Shown here: positions 1-8,695 of the stretch, piece after piece
Numbering within the stretch: the stretch's first letter is position 1
How the letters are laid out: every line of letters starts with the position of its first letter
Source of the DNA: Allobosea lupini
Lineage (GTDB): Bacteria > Pseudomonadota > Alphaproteobacteria > Rhizobiales > Beijerinckiaceae
Direction: 5' to 3'
DNA: 64,000 nt
Assembly: GCF_900109525.1 (NCBI RefSeq)
Contig: NZ_FOAN01000004.1
Span: 434,001-498,000, forward strand
The notes under the pieces: generated by a model
Database searches by the model: none
What the model was told of the DNA's origin: nothing
What the model saw: only the letters and a program-made list of their open reading frames with translations
Program-made: the position numbers and the translations under genes

Positions 1-1
1 C

Positions 2-862
2 TATAAGGCCCGGATCGCCCCCGACGCCGGCGGGACGATCGCCACGCTCGATTGGCAGAAGCCGGACGGGACCACGCTGCCGCTTCTTCATGCGCCCGCG
101 GGTGTCGCGCCGCAGACGGAGACACCGAACAAGTTCGGGGCCTGGGCCATGCTACCTTTCGCCAACCGCGCCTTCGACAGTGTGGTCGACGACGGCCATA
201 CCCGCTTCAGCGTGCCCTCGAACAATCCCGCCGGGACGATCCACGGGTTCGGCTGGCAGTCCGCCTGGCAGGTCGAGGAACAGTCCGCCGGTCATACCCT
301 GCTGGTGCACCGCCGGACGGACGGCGCGGATCCCTATCGCTACCTCGCCAGGCAAGAGATCCGGCTGGGCGAGGACGGTATGACCGTGACACTTGGATTG
401 ACCAACGAGGCCGACCAGGCCCTACCGTTCGGCATGGGCCTGCATCCCTGGTTTCCCTGCGCCGCCGACACCCGCCTGCGCATGACGGCCACCGGCGCGT
501 TGATCTTCGGCGACCAGTTCCGCGCCACCGGCAAGCAAGCCTTCGGCGATGGCGGCCCCTACGCCGGCAACCCGGTTTTCGCCACCGGCGCCGAGACCGC
601 CTGGAGCTTCCTCGGCTGGGACGGTACCGCCCGGATCGAGACGCCCTCGACCGGCCTCGCCATCACGCTGAGCGCGAGCGAGAACCTGCGCTATCCCGTG
701 GTCTGGGCGCCGGCCGGCGTCGATTTCCTCTGCGCCGAGCCGCAGAGCCACGCCGCGGGAGCGCCGAGCGAAAAGATCGTGCGCGAGGCCTCGCCGCTCT
801 CCCGGCTGCAACCGGGCGAGACGCTGGCAGGCTGGGTGCGGATCGCCGCCGAGGCGATCTGA
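2..862 (+). CDS. Aldose 1-epimerase (galactose mutarotase) family protein, 5' end outside window
   Basis: Frame 2 is open from the first base of the window to the TGA at 860-862, so the gene starts upstream and the start is not visible. The visible 286 codons match the galactose-mutarotase fold: a TPNKFGAW-type N-terminal segment, a central FGMGLHPWFP motif holding the His expected in the active site, and a C-terminal region ending in a PGETLAGWVRI strand. Enzymes of this family interconvert sugar anomers in the cytoplasm or act on related hexose derivatives. An in-frame ATG at 149 is internal to the fold and is unlikely to be the start. The true substrate cannot be told from the sequence. 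It converges with the next gene, leaving only 9 bases between them. Confidence 0.85.
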   Translation, partial: YKARIAPDAGGTIATLDWQKPDGTTLPLLHAPAGVAPQTETPNKFGAWAMLPFANRAFDSVVDDGHTRFSVPSNNPAGTIHGFGWQSAWQVEEQSAGHTLLVHRRTDGADPYRYLARQEIRLGEDGMTVTLGLTNEADQALPFGMGLHPWFPCAADTRLRMTATGALIFGDQFRATGKQAFGDGGPYAGNPVFATGAETAWSFLGWDGTARIETPSTGLAITLSASENLRYPVVWAPAGVDFLCAEPQSHAAGAPSEKIVREASPLSRLQPGETLAGWVRIAAEAI

Positions 863-871
863 ACCTCGAAG

Positions 872-1510
872 CTAGCGCCAGCCCGGCCCCGACAACGGCT
901 GGAAGCCGATCGCGCCGGCCGGGATGGCCGGTCTGAGCAGCATCTGCTCGCGTGCTTCGCCCCAGGCCGGCCCCTGGCGCTGCTGCTTGGCGGTCAGCAC
1001 GGCCTTCTGCGTCTTGATCTTGGCCTTGGCGATCTTGTGCTTGCCGCCCGAGGACGCCTTGGCGAAGCGCGAGAGATTATCGGGCGCGGCGCCGTTCAAG
1101 GCGATGCGCGTGTCGCCAGCGCCGTGCTTCTTGACCAGCGCGAAGAGCTTGGCGGCGTTGGCCGGATGCAGGCGGATGCAGCCATGCGAGGCCGGGCGGC
1201 CGAGCGCGCCGACGGCTGTCGTGCCATGGATGGCGTAGCCGCCGCGGAAGAACACGGCATAGGGCATCGCCCCGCCATATTTGCGCGAGTACCAGCTGCG
1301 CTCGAGCCGGGTCGGGCGATAGACTCCGTTGGGCGAGCGGAAGCCCTTGCGGCCGGACGAGATCGCCCAGTTGTAGGTTTCGCCATCGCTGGTGGCGACG
1401 CTCATGCGCTGGTTGGCGATATCGACGCGGACATCGACCTTGGCCTGCGCCGCGGCGAGGCCGGCGAGCGAGGCGCATAAGAAAGCGAGAATGCCGAGAA
1501 GGCGGGACAT
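872..1510 (-). CDS. L,D-transpeptidase (YkuD domain), exported
   Basis: A 212-residue protein with an N-terminal signal peptide (residues 1-21, MSRLLGILAFLCASLAGLAA) followed by a YkuD catalytic domain. The family signature is complete: His95 in YAIHGTTA and, 14 residues later, S108-H109-G110-C111 with Arg113. Cys111 is the expected nucleophile. Such enzymes form 3-3 peptidoglycan cross-links or attach proteins to peptidoglycan in the periplasm. The C-terminal 70 residues are Lys/Gln-rich and not part of the catalytic fold. I chose the ATG at 1510 because it gives a proper signal peptide; an upstream in-frame ATG at 1582 would bury it. Confidence 0.9.
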   Translation of the reverse strand: MSRLLGILAFLCASLAGLAAAQAKVDVRVDIANQRMSVATSDGETYNWAISSGRKGFRSPNGVYRPTRLERSWYSRKYGGAMPYAVFFRGGYAIHGTTAVGALGRPASHGCIRLHPANAAKLFALVKKHGAGDTRIALNGAAPDNLSRFAKASSGGKHKIAKAKIKTQKAVLTAKQQRQGPAWGEAREQMLLRPAIPAGAIGFQPLSGPGWR

Positions 1511-1693
1511 GACGCGACTCCTGAACGACGCAACCTGAAGAAAACGGCTCTTTGGTCGCTGTCGCTCGGGCGCGTGCGCCATGCGAAGCCAGCCCCGGCC
1601 TTGCCCTAAAGGAATCCCGAGGGGCCGATGCTTGTAAAGCTGAAACCGCTAAAATGGTTTCCAGTCGCGTCCTGTTGAAGCGACTGTCCTGCG

Positions 1694-3253
1694 CTAGTCG
1701 AAGAACACGATCCAGGCGAGCAGCGCCGCGATCAGCCAGAGCGCCCAGTTGCCCCAGCGGTTGCGCGCTGCTTCCGCCCGGCCGATCGCCTGGATGCTGG
1801 CCTCGTCGAGCGAGAAGCCGTGGCGCGACGACTCTTCCAGCTGACCGAGCACGCGCTCGGCCCGGCCGACCGTCTCCGGCAGGTTGGCGAGGCTCACCGC
1901 CAGGGTGCGGACGCTGCGGCCGGCATCCTCGATGCGCCCGATCGGGCCGAGATTGCGCGTCAGCCAGTCGCGCACCACCGGCTCGGCCGTGGTCCACATG
2001 TCCAGATGCGGATCGAGCGTGCGGGCGACGCCCTCGACCACGACCATGGTCTTCTGCAGCATGACGAGCTCGGTGCGCGTCGCCATGTCGAACAGGCCGG
2101 TGATCTCGAACAGCAGCGTCAGCACCTTCGCCATCGAGATCTCGTCGGCGCGCTTGTCGTGGATCGGCTCGCCGACTGCCCGGATCGCCTGGGCGAAGTC
2201 GTCGACCGAATGGTGCGGCGGCACATAGCCGGCCTCGAAATGCACCTCGGCGACGCGGCGATAGTCGCGCGTGATGAAGCCGAACAGGATCTCGGCGAGG
2301 AAGCGCCGCTCCTTGTGGCCGAGCCGGCCCATGATGCCGCCATCGACCGCGACGAGCCGCCCCTGCGCATCGACGAACAGGTTCCCCGGATGCATGTCGG
2401 CATGGAAGAAGCCGTCACGGATCGCGTGCCTGAGGAAGGACTGGATGACGTTGCGGCCGAGGGCGACCATGTCGTGCCCCGCAGCACGCAGCGCTTCGAC
2501 ATCCGAGAGGCGGATGCCGTCGATCCATTCGTCGACCAGGATTTCGCGGGCGGTCAGCTGCCAATCCGGCACCGGCACGCGGAAATCGGCATCCTCCCTG
2601 GTGTTCTCGGCGAATTCGGAGAGCGCCGCCGCCTCCAGGCGCAGGTCCATCTCCATGGTGACCGAGCGCGCCAGCGTCTCGACGATGGCGACGAAGCGCA
2701 GGCGCCGCGCCTCGGGCGAGCGGCTCTCGGCGAGCTGCGCACCGAAGCGCATCGCCGCGAGGTCGCGGTGGAAGCGGTCGCGGATGCCGGGCCTGAGGAT
2801 CTTGACCGCGACCTCGCTGCCGTCCTTGCGGCGGGCGCGGTGGACCTGCGCGATCGAGGCGGCAGCGACCGGCTCGCCGAATTCGGCGAAGATCGCCTCG
2901 GCCGGCTTGCCGTGGGCGGCTTCGATCGCGGCGCGGGCCTGCGCCATCGGGAAGGGCGCCATCCGGTCCTGCAGGGCCGAAAGATCCTCGGCGATCTTCA
3001 TGCCGACGACATCGGGCCGCGTCGCCAGGAACTGGCCGAACTTGACATAGGACGGGCCGAGGCGGGTCAGCGCCGCGGCAAGCCTCGTCGCGGAGGAGCC
3101 GGCGCCGCGCCGCTCGATCAGGCGGCCGAGCGCGATCAGGCCCCGCGCCGCCGGCGGCAGCACGGACGGATCGACGAGCGCGAGCGCGCCCTCGCGCGCC
3201 AGCACGAAGCCGACCCGCGCCGAGCGGGCGAGATGGGCGAGCGCGGAGATCAT
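1694..3253 (-). CDS. ubiB: UbiB-type atypical kinase/ATPase for ubiquinone biosynthesis
   Basis: A 519-residue member of the ABC1/ADCK/UbiB family. The KxGQ motif (K71-FGQ74), the Ala-rich loop around residues 130-133 (AAASIAQVH) and the HADMHPGN catalytic loop are all present. The C-terminus is one or two hydrophobic segments ending in WALWLIAALLAWIVFFD, the membrane anchor usual in UbiB. The family supports ubiquinone synthesis, probably as an ATPase that extracts or presents polyprenyl intermediates at the inner membrane. The ATG at 3253 gives the standard MISALAHLARSARVGFVLAR start. ubiE lies 151 bases upstream on the same strand, separated by a hairpin repeat (3283-3375), so they may share a transcript. 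Confidence 0.93.
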   Translation of the reverse strand: MISALAHLARSARVGFVLAREGALALVDPSVLPPAARGLIALGRLIERRGAGSSATRLAAALTRLGPSYVKFGQFLATRPDVVGMKIAEDLSALQDRMAPFPMAQARAAIEAAHGKPAEAIFAEFGEPVAAASIAQVHRARRKDGSEVAVKILRPGIRDRFHRDLAAMRFGAQLAESRSPEARRLRFVAIVETLARSVTMEMDLRLEAAALSEFAENTREDADFRVPVPDWQLTAREILVDEWIDGIRLSDVEALRAAGHDMVALGRNVIQSFLRHAIRDGFFHADMHPGNLFVDAQGRLVAVDGGIMGRLGHKERRFLAEILFGFITRDYRRVAEVHFEAGYVPPHHSVDDFAQAIRAVGEPIHDKRADEISMAKVLTLLFEITGLFDMATRTELVMLQKTMVVVEGVARTLDPHLDMWTTAEPVVRDWLTRNLGPIGRIEDAGRSVRTLAVSLANLPETVGRAERVLGQLEESSRHGFSLDEASIQAIGRAEAARNRWGNWALWLIAALLAWIVFFD

Positions 3254-3282
3254 GCCGATAGCAACGCGGAACGCGCCTTCCT

Positions 3283-3375
3283 CGTCATGGTCGGGCTTGC
3301 CCCAACCATCCACGTCTTCCTTCGGGCAGCGCGGTGTTCAAGACGTGGATGCTCGCCACAAGGGCGAGCATGACG
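3283..3375. repeat. RIME-like intergenic palindromic repeat
   Basis: The space between ubiE and ubiB holds a long imperfect palindrome. The inner arms are perfect 11-mers: ATCCACGTCTT at 3308-3318 and AAGACGTGGAT at 3340-3350. The outer ends are CGTCATG (3283-3289) and CATGACG (3369-3375). The pattern (CGTCATG…GGGCTTG…ATCCACG… and its reverse ending in GAGCATGACG) resembles the small interspersed hairpins found in many Hyphomicrobiales genomes. It would fold into a strong hairpin in an ubiE-ubiB transcript and could attenuate or stabilise the message; that role is inferred. Confidence 0.8.
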
Positions 3376-3404
3376 GCGGTGGGCAGTCACGGCCTCAGCC
3401 TCAC

Positions 3405-4166
3405 TCACAGCTTCCAGCCGGAATGCAGCGCCACGACCCCGCCGGTCATCGGCGTGAAGCTGGCACGACGAAAGCCGGCGTCCGCGATCATGTTGGCGAA
3501 GACCTGCGGACGCGGGAACTTGCGGATCGACTCGACCAGGTACTGGTAGGGCTCGGATTCGCCCGTCACCATCCTGCCCATCGGCGGGATGACGTTGAAC
3601 GAATAGGCCTCGTAGATCTTGTCGAGGACAGGCACGTCGACATGGCTGAACTCGAGGCAGAGGAAACGGCCGCCGCGCTTCAGCACGCGATAGGCCTCGG
3701 CCAGCGCCTTCTCGATGCGCGGCACGTTCCGGATGCCGAAGGCGATCGTATAGGCGTCGAAGCTGTTGTCCGGCAACGCCAGCTCCTCGGCATTGCCCTG
3801 GACGAAGCGGATGCGCTCATCCTCCGGAAAGCGCTTGTTCGCGCGCTCGCGGCCGACGGCCAGCATCTCGGCGTTGATGTCGAGCACGGTGACATCGGTC
3901 TGAGGGCCGCCCTCCTCCAGCACCTTGAAGGCGACGTCGCCGGTGCCGCCGGCAACGTCGAGATGATGGAAGGCCCGGTCGCGCGGCGGCTTCAGCGCGG
4001 TGAGCAAAGCTTCCTTCCAGACACGGTGCAGCCCGGCCGACATCAGGTCGTTCATCAGGTCGTAGCGGCCGGCGACCTTGTGGAAGACGTCGTCGACCTT
4101 GGCCTGCTTCTCGCCGAGCGGCACGTTCTCGAAGCCGAAATGGGTGGTGTCGGAGGCTGCTGTCAC
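3405..4166 (-). CDS. ubiE: Demethylmenaquinol/2-methoxy-6-polyprenyl-1,4-benzoquinol methyltransferase UbiE
   Basis: A class I SAM methyltransferase of 253 residues, the normal UbiE length. The UbiE signature [17 protein letters not shown] is at residues 35-51 and SAM motif I is [14 protein letters not shown] around residue 70. It C-methylates the benzoquinol ring in ubiquinone synthesis (and demethylmenaquinone where present). No ATG fits. I place the start at the GTG at 4166 ([15 protein letters not shown]), because the frame upstream is low-complexity and unlike the family. The start lies 95 bases from the divergent mutM start, so both promoters must sit in that gap. UbiB follows downstream. 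Confidence 0.92.
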   Translation of the reverse strand: MTAASDTTHFGFENVPLGEKQAKVDDVFHKVAGRYDLMNDLMSAGLHRVWKEALLTALKPPRDRAFHHLDVAGGTGDVAFKVLEEGGPQTDVTVLDINAEMLAVGRERANKRFPEDERIRFVQGNAEELALPDNSFDAYTIAFGIRNVPRIEKALAEAYRVLKRGGRFLCLEFSHVDVPVLDKIYEAYSFNVIPPMGRMVTGESEPYQYLVESIRKFPRPQVFANMIADAGFRRASFTPMTGGVVALHSGWKL

Positions 4167-4261
4167 GGTTGGGCCGCTCTTGTGTTCGGGTGAGGCGATG
4201 AATAGCGAAAGCGTCGGGGCTTGTCGCGGGCCCTCTCGACGCATGCTGAAGAGCCGATGCC

Positions 4262-5152
4262 ATGCCTGAACTTCCCGAGGTCGAAACCGTCCGGCGCGGC
4301 TTGGAGCCCGCCATGCTCGGCGAGCGCTTCGCACGCGTCGAGCAGAATCGGCCCGATCTGCGCTTCCCCCTGCCCGAGCGCTTCGCCGAGCGGCTGACCG
4401 GCCGGCGCATCGAAGCCCTGTCGCGGCGGGCGAAATACCTGATCGCCGATCTCGACGACGGCCAGGCGCTGGTCATGCATCTCGGCATGAGCGGGCGCTT
4501 CATCGTCGAGGCACCGGGCACGAAGCCGACCGAGCCCGGCGCCTATTACAACGAGATCGGCCGGCACCTGATCCACGACCATGTCGTCTTCCATCTCGGC
4601 TCGGGCGCCCGCGTCACCTACAATGACGTCCGCCGCTTCGGCTTCATGGATCTGCTGCCCCGCGCCGGGCTCGAAACCTCCAAGCATTTCGCCGGGATGG
4701 GCATCGAGCCGCTCGGCAACGAGCTCTCCGGCGAGCTCCTGGCGAAGCTGTTCTCAGGGAAGATCGCGCCGCTGAAGGCGGCGCTGCTCGACCAGCGCCT
4801 GATCGCCGGGCTCGGCAACATTTATGTCTGCGAGGCGCTGTTCCGCGCGGGCCTTCATCCGGAGGCCGAGGCTGGCTCGCTGGCGACGCCGACCGGCAGG
4901 CCGCGCGACAAGGCGCATCTGCTGGCGCAGATCATCCGCGATGTGCTGGAGGAGGCGGTCGCCGCTGGTGGCTCGACCTTGCGCGACTTCGCCCATGCCG
5001 ACGGCTCGCTCGGCTATTTCCAGCATCGCTTCAAGGTCTATGACCGCGAGGACGAGCTTTGCGTCACGCCGGGCTGCGGCCATCTGGTCAAGCGTCTCGT
5101 GCAATCGGGCCGCTCGACCTTCTATTGCGAGAGCTGCCAGAAGCGGGGCTGA
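4262..5152 (+). CDS. mutM: Formamidopyrimidine-DNA glycosylase
   Basis: A 296-residue Fpg/MutM protein. It begins MPELPEVET, so the mature N-terminal Pro (catalytic imine former) and Glu are in place. The C-terminal zinc finger is complete, with the pairs CVTPGC and CESC about 20 residues apart. It removes 8-oxoguanine and formamidopyrimidines and then nicks the abasic site. It is divergent from ubiE, an arrangement common in alphaproteobacteria. The following CPT-like gene starts 5 bases after the stop, so they are probably co-transcribed. Confidence 0.96.
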   Translation: MPELPEVETVRRGLEPAMLGERFARVEQNRPDLRFPLPERFAERLTGRRIEALSRRAKYLIADLDDGQALVMHLGMSGRFIVEAPGTKPTEPGAYYNEIGRHLIHDHVVFHLGSGARVTYNDVRRFGFMDLLPRAGLETSKHFAGMGIEPLGNELSGELLAKLFSGKIAPLKAALLDQRLIAGLGNIYVCEALFRAGLHPEAEAGSLATPTGRPRDKAHLLAQIIRDVLEEAVAAGGSTLRDFAHADGSLGYFQHRFKVYDREDELCVTPGCGHLVKRLVQSGRSTFYCESCQKRG

Positions 5153-5157
5153 GGATC

Positions 5158-5739
5158 ATGCCGGACACGCCTCGGCCGAGCGGCAGGATCATCCTGCTCA
5201 ACGGCGCCTCCAGCAGCGGCAAATCCTCGCTGGCGCGCGCCGTCCAGGCCCGGATCGAGGAGCCGTTCTGGCACATCTCGATCGACCATCTGCGCGATTC
5301 GGGCGTGCTTCCGACAGCGCGCATCCGCAGCGGCGAATTCCAGTGGACCGCGATGCGCGACGCCTTCTTCGAGGGCTTCGAACAGTCGCTGCTCGCCTAT
5401 GTCCGCTGCGGCAACAATCTGATCGTCGAGCACATCATGGAGAGCCGCGCCTGGCTGCTGCGTCTGGCCGGACTTCTGGCGGGGCAGGACGTATTCTTCG
5501 TCGGCCTGCATTGCGATCTCGGCGAGCTGGAACGGCGCGAGGCCGCCCGCGGCGACCGGCGAATCGGCGATGCCCGCCGCGACTTCCACCAGGTTCACAG
5601 CTATTGCCGCTACGATGCCGAGCTGGATTCGGCCGTCGCGCCCGAGGCCAATGCCGACAGGCTGATCGCCGCCTGGCGTTCGCGCGCGACGCCCTCGGCC
5701 TTCCAACGCCTGCTCGCCGAGGCCGGGCCGGCCGCCTGA
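5158..5739 (+). CDS. Chloramphenicol-phosphotransferase-like P-loop kinase
   Basis: A 193-residue P-loop protein. The Walker A motif GASSSGKSSLA is near residue 18, followed by an ISIDHLRDSGVLP segment as in the CPT family, a VEHIMES motif and an FFVGLHCDLGELERREAARGD segment typical of nucleoside or small-molecule kinases. Chromosomal relatives are usually annotated as phosphotransferase-like and do not imply chloramphenicol resistance. The ATG at 5158 is chosen over an upstream ATG at 5059 that lies inside mutM. It sits 5 bases after mutM, and its own stop abuts the stop of the next, convergent gene. The substrate is unknown. Confidence 0.75.
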   Translation: MPDTPRPSGRIILLNGASSSGKSSLARAVQARIEEPFWHISIDHLRDSGVLPTARIRSGEFQWTAMRDAFFEGFEQSLLAYVRCGNNLIVEHIMESRAWLLRLAGLLAGQDVFFVGLHCDLGELERREAARGDRRIGDARRDFHQVHSYCRYDAELDSAVAPEANADRLIAAWRSRATPSAFQRLLAEAGPAA

Positions 5740-6213
5740 TCAGGCGTTTTCGATGAGGCGCGCGAGGTTCTCCAGCGTCGAGCGCAGGCCGGCATCGTGA
5801 TCGGCCTTGCCGATGCCCGCGGGAACGTTTTCGCACAGGATCGTCACCTCGGTGCCGTCACGCACCTCCTTGAAGCGCCAGGTCATCGTCATCGTGCCGG
5901 CCAAGGCCGGGTCATCCGAGACGAAGCCGACCTCCCAGACGATGCGCTCGCCAGGATCGAGCGCGACGAAGCGACCTTCGACGATGTCGCTGTCGGCCGT
6001 AGCCTTGCCGGGAGCCCCGCTTGGATCGTCATAGGTCAGGACCATGCGGTAACTGCCGCCCGGATGCGGCTCGAAGCGCTCGATCGTCGCCCGCATCCCC
6101 TTCGGCGGCAGCCAGCGCGACAGCACGGCCGGGTCGGCGAAGGCATTGTAGACCGCCCCGGGCGAGGCCTTGACGAGGCGCGAGGCGGTATCGGTTCGGG
6201 TTTTGCCGGTCAT
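5740..6213 (-). CDS. SRPBCC/AHSA1-family protein
   Basis: A 157-residue START-like (AHSA1) domain protein. It opens with TASRLVKASPGAVYNAFADP, then shows the hallmark LSRWLPPKGM and PHPGGSYRMVLTYDDPSG stretches and a GTEVTILCENVP strand before the long C-terminal helix (residues about 130-155). Family members bind hydrophobic ligands or act as Hsp90 co-chaperone-like proteins; no specific role can be assigned. The ATG at 6213 has a strong Shine-Dalgarno (AGGAGGT, 4 bases away), which decides the start over a GTG two codons upstream. Its stop meets the stop of the convergent CPT-like gene. Confidence 0.82.
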   Translation of the reverse strand: MTGKTRTDTASRLVKASPGAVYNAFADPAVLSRWLPPKGMRATIERFEPHPGGSYRMVLTYDDPSGAPGKATADSDIVEGRFVALDPGERIVWEVGFVSDDPALAGTMTMTWRFKEVRDGTEVTILCENVPAGIGKADHDAGLRSTLENLARLIENA

Positions 6214-6282
6214 GCGCACCTCCTGCTCGGCGGCCGTGCCCGATCAACGCGCGAGGTGGCCCAAGGGGACCAACTGCGGCGA

Positions 6283-7146
6283 CTAGCCTTTCACCACGCT
6301 CCTGAATGCGGCCGAAAGCGCGGCGAGGGCATCGCGCGGGCGCCCATCCCTGACCCGCGTGTGCAGCAGAATCGGCAGGCGGGGCAAATCGGGCAGACCG
6401 AGCCTTTGTCCGACATCGACCGCGCCGAAGGGCAGCATGCGCGGCGCCAATGCTGCGATCCCGAGCCCGGCGGTGACGGCAGCCACGACCGCCGTGACGC
6501 CACCGCCGACGAAGCTCTCCGTCCAGGATATGCCGGCCTCGTCAAGGAAGCGCCCGGCGATCACGCGCACGCCGCACGGCTCGGCCATGGTGGCGACCGG
6601 CAGCGGCTCGCCCGGGCGATGCTGCCAGCTTGGCGCCGCGAACCAGCCGAACTTCTCGTCGGCAAGCTGCTCGCCATCGCTGCGCCCGGCATGCAGGCGC
6701 ACGATCACCGTGTCGAGCTCACGCCGGTCGAAGCTCTGGAGCAGTTCACTGGACGTCCCGATCCTGATCTCGATCACCAGCTGCGGGTCCTGCGCGTTCA
6801 TGCGCGCGATCAATGCCGGGAGGTCCGGCCCCGCGACATGGTCGCTGATGCCGATGACCAGCCGCTCTCGGGCCGAGACGAAGGCGGACAGCGCGCGCTC
6901 ATGCACCTCCAGGAGCTGGCGGGCATGGTCGAGGAAGGCCGCGCCACGCGCCGAGAGCTCGACATGCCGCGGCGTACGTTCGACGAGCCGGCATCCCAGC
7001 CGCTGCTCGAGGCGCTTCAGTTTCAGGCTGACGGCAGCCTGCGTCGTCCGCATCGCCTCGGCGGCGCGCGTGAAGCTGCCGAGATCCACGATACGAACGA
7101 AAGCCTGGACGGCATCGAGGTCGAGCGGAGCCGATGTCATTTTCAT
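6283..7146 (-). CDS. LysR-family transcriptional regulator
   Basis: A 287-residue LysR-type regulator. The winged helix-turn-helix is at residues 8-67 (LDAVQAFVRIVDLGSFTRAA… then QAAVSLKLKRLEQRLGCRLVERTPR). The rest is a periplasmic-binding-protein-like effector domain. It is divergent from the NTF2-like gene at 7272, with 125 bases between starts, the usual place for a LysR operator. That neighbour is the most likely target, with autorepression, but this is inferred from layout only. The inducer is unknown. Confidence 0.9.
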   Translation of the reverse strand: MKMTSAPLDLDAVQAFVRIVDLGSFTRAAEAMRTTQAAVSLKLKRLEQRLGCRLVERTPRHVELSARGAAFLDHARQLLEVHERALSAFVSARERLVIGISDHVAGPDLPALIARMNAQDPQLVIEIRIGTSSELLQSFDRRELDTVIVRLHAGRSDGEQLADEKFGWFAAPSWQHRPGEPLPVATMAEPCGVRVIAGRFLDEAGISWTESFVGGGVTAVVAAVTAGLGIAALAPRMLPFGAVDVGQRLGLPDLPRLPILLHTRVRDGRPRDALAALSAAFRSVVKG

Positions 7147-7271
7147 TCGTTATGTCTGAAATCAGGGTCAATAGCGTTCAAAAATAGCTGGGTTGTCGCT
7201 AGCGTCAAACCAGTACGAACGCCCTTGGCGACGGCCGGCGCCGCTCGCGGGGAAAGCAGGAGGAGTTTGCG

Positions 7272-7685
7272 ATGACGAAGACCAGGGAGCCCGCGGTCGA
7301 CGGCTCGTCCGTGGCGGAGCTGACCGAGGCGATCGAGACCTATTTCGACCTGATGTATGACTGCGACACGTCCCGCCTCGAGCAAACCTTCGCGCCCACG
7401 GCCCAGCTGCACGGCTTTCGCGACGGCAAGTTGATGGCGTGGCCGATGCCGGTCTACCGCGACATTCTCGACAAGCGCCAATCGCCGAAGTCGGTCAACG
7501 CCGAGCGCGCGGACGAGATTCTGTTCATCGACTTCGCCTCCACGACGCAGGCGATGACGAAAGTGCGAGTGAGGGTCAACACGATGGTGTTCGTGGACCA
7601 CCTGACCTGGCACCGGATCGACGGTACCTGGCTGATCACCTCGAAGGGATTTCATGTCGAATCGCAGGACGGGCCGCCGATCTAG
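7272..7685 (+). CDS. NTF2-like (SnoaL/lumazine-binding type) family protein
   Basis: A 137-residue small alpha+beta-barrel protein. The N-terminal helix segment ([18 protein letters not shown]), the [15 protein letters not shown] strand and the C-terminal [16 protein letters not shown] pair are typical of the NTF2/lumazine-binding superfamily. Members act as small-molecule isomerases, hydrolases or binders; the sequence does not identify the ligand. The start has a good Shine-Dalgarno (AGGAGTTTGCG before ATG). It lies divergent from the LysR regulator, which probably controls it. Confidence 0.78.
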   Translation: MTKTREPAVDGSSVAELTEAIETYFDLMYDCDTSRLEQTFAPTAQLHGFRDGKLMAWPMPVYRDILDKRQSPKSVNAERADEILFIDFASTTQAMTKVRVRVNTMVFVDHLTWHRIDGTWLITSKGFHVESQDGPPI

Positions 7686-7803
7686 AGGTCTCGCGCCGAA
7701 CTGCCTGCGCCGAGGCTCGCATCGCGCCGTGCGTCCGCGCGCATGGACCACGGCCCGGGTGGCCGCTATTCCTGGCCCGGACACAGCGCATTGGGAGGCT
7801 GCC

Positions 7804-8577
7804 ATGGCTTATGAGACCATTCTCGTCGAGGTGAAGGGCAAGGTCGGCGTCATCACGCTGAACCGGCCGCAGGCCCTGAACGCGCTGAACGTCCAGCTCA
7901 TCGCCGACATCAACGCGGCGCTCGACGGCTTCGAGCGCGACGACAATATCGGCTGCATCGTCATGACCGGCTCGGAGAAGGCCTTCGCCGCCGGCGCCGA
8001 CATCAAGGCGATGCAGGAGCGCAGCTATCCCGGCACCTATCTCGACGACAAGTTCGCCGACTGGGACCGGATCGGCCAGCGCCGCAAGCCGATCATCGCC
8101 GCGGTCGCGGGCTTCGCGCTCGGCGGCGGCTGCGAGCTCGCGATGATGGCCGATTTCATCATCGCCGCCGACAACGCCAAGTTCGGCCAGCCCGAGATCA
8201 ACCTCGCCGTCATCCCCGGCGCCGGCGGCACCCAGCGCCTGACCCATGCGATCGGCAAGGCCAAGGCGATGGACCTTTGCCTCACCGGCCGCTTCATGGA
8301 CGTGAACGAGGCCGAGCGCGCCGGGCTGGTCGCCCGTGTCGTGCCGCTTGCCGAGCTGATGACCGAGACGCTGAAGGCGGCCGAGCAGATTGCCTCGAAG
8401 TCGCTGCCCTCGCTGCTGTCGGCGAAGGAATCGGTCAATCGCGCCTTCGAGACGACGCTGGCCGAGGGCCTGCGCTTCGAGCGCCGCGTCTTCTCGGCGC
8501 TGTTCGGCACGCACGACCAGAAGGAAGGCATGGCCGCCTTCATCGAGAAGCGGAAGCCCGAATTCAAGAACTACTGA
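7804..8577 (+). CDS. Enoyl-CoA hydratase
   Basis: A 257-residue crotonase-fold protein close to mitochondrial/short-chain enoyl-CoA hydratases. The two catalytic glutamates expected for hydration are present: Glu111 in [12 protein letters not shown] and Glu131 in [15 protein letters not shown]. The oxyanion-hole segment [10 protein letters not shown] is at residues 61-70. It would hydrate trans-2-enoyl-CoA during fatty-acid or amino-acid catabolism in the cytoplasm. The start at 7804 gives the standard [10 protein letters not shown]-terminus. No other beta-oxidation gene is adjacent. Confidence 0.92.
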   Translation: MAYETILVEVKGKVGVITLNRPQALNALNVQLIADINAALDGFERDDNIGCIVMTGSEKAFAAGADIKAMQERSYPGTYLDDKFADWDRIGQRRKPIIAAVAGFALGGGCELAMMADFIIAADNAKFGQPEINLAVIPGAGGTQRLTHAIGKAKAMDLCLTGRFMDVNEAERAGLVARVVPLAELMTETLKAAEQIASKSLPSLLSAKESVNRAFETTLAEGLRFERRVFSALFGTHDQKEGMAAFIEKRKPEFKNY

Positions 8578-8695
8578 GGCCACAGGCCCCGGCAGCTCAA
8601 CGCCACGCATGGCCGGGGCCAGTTTCTTTCACTTGAAAGGCCCGCGGCGCTGCTGGACCATGGCTGCTCACTCTGAAGAGCACGCAGGAATTGCC

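Noticed and set aside
5158..5739. Chloramphenicol resistance gene
   Set aside because: The P-loop family includes CPT, but chromosomal members in alphaproteobacteria are of unknown function and nothing here indicates resistance.
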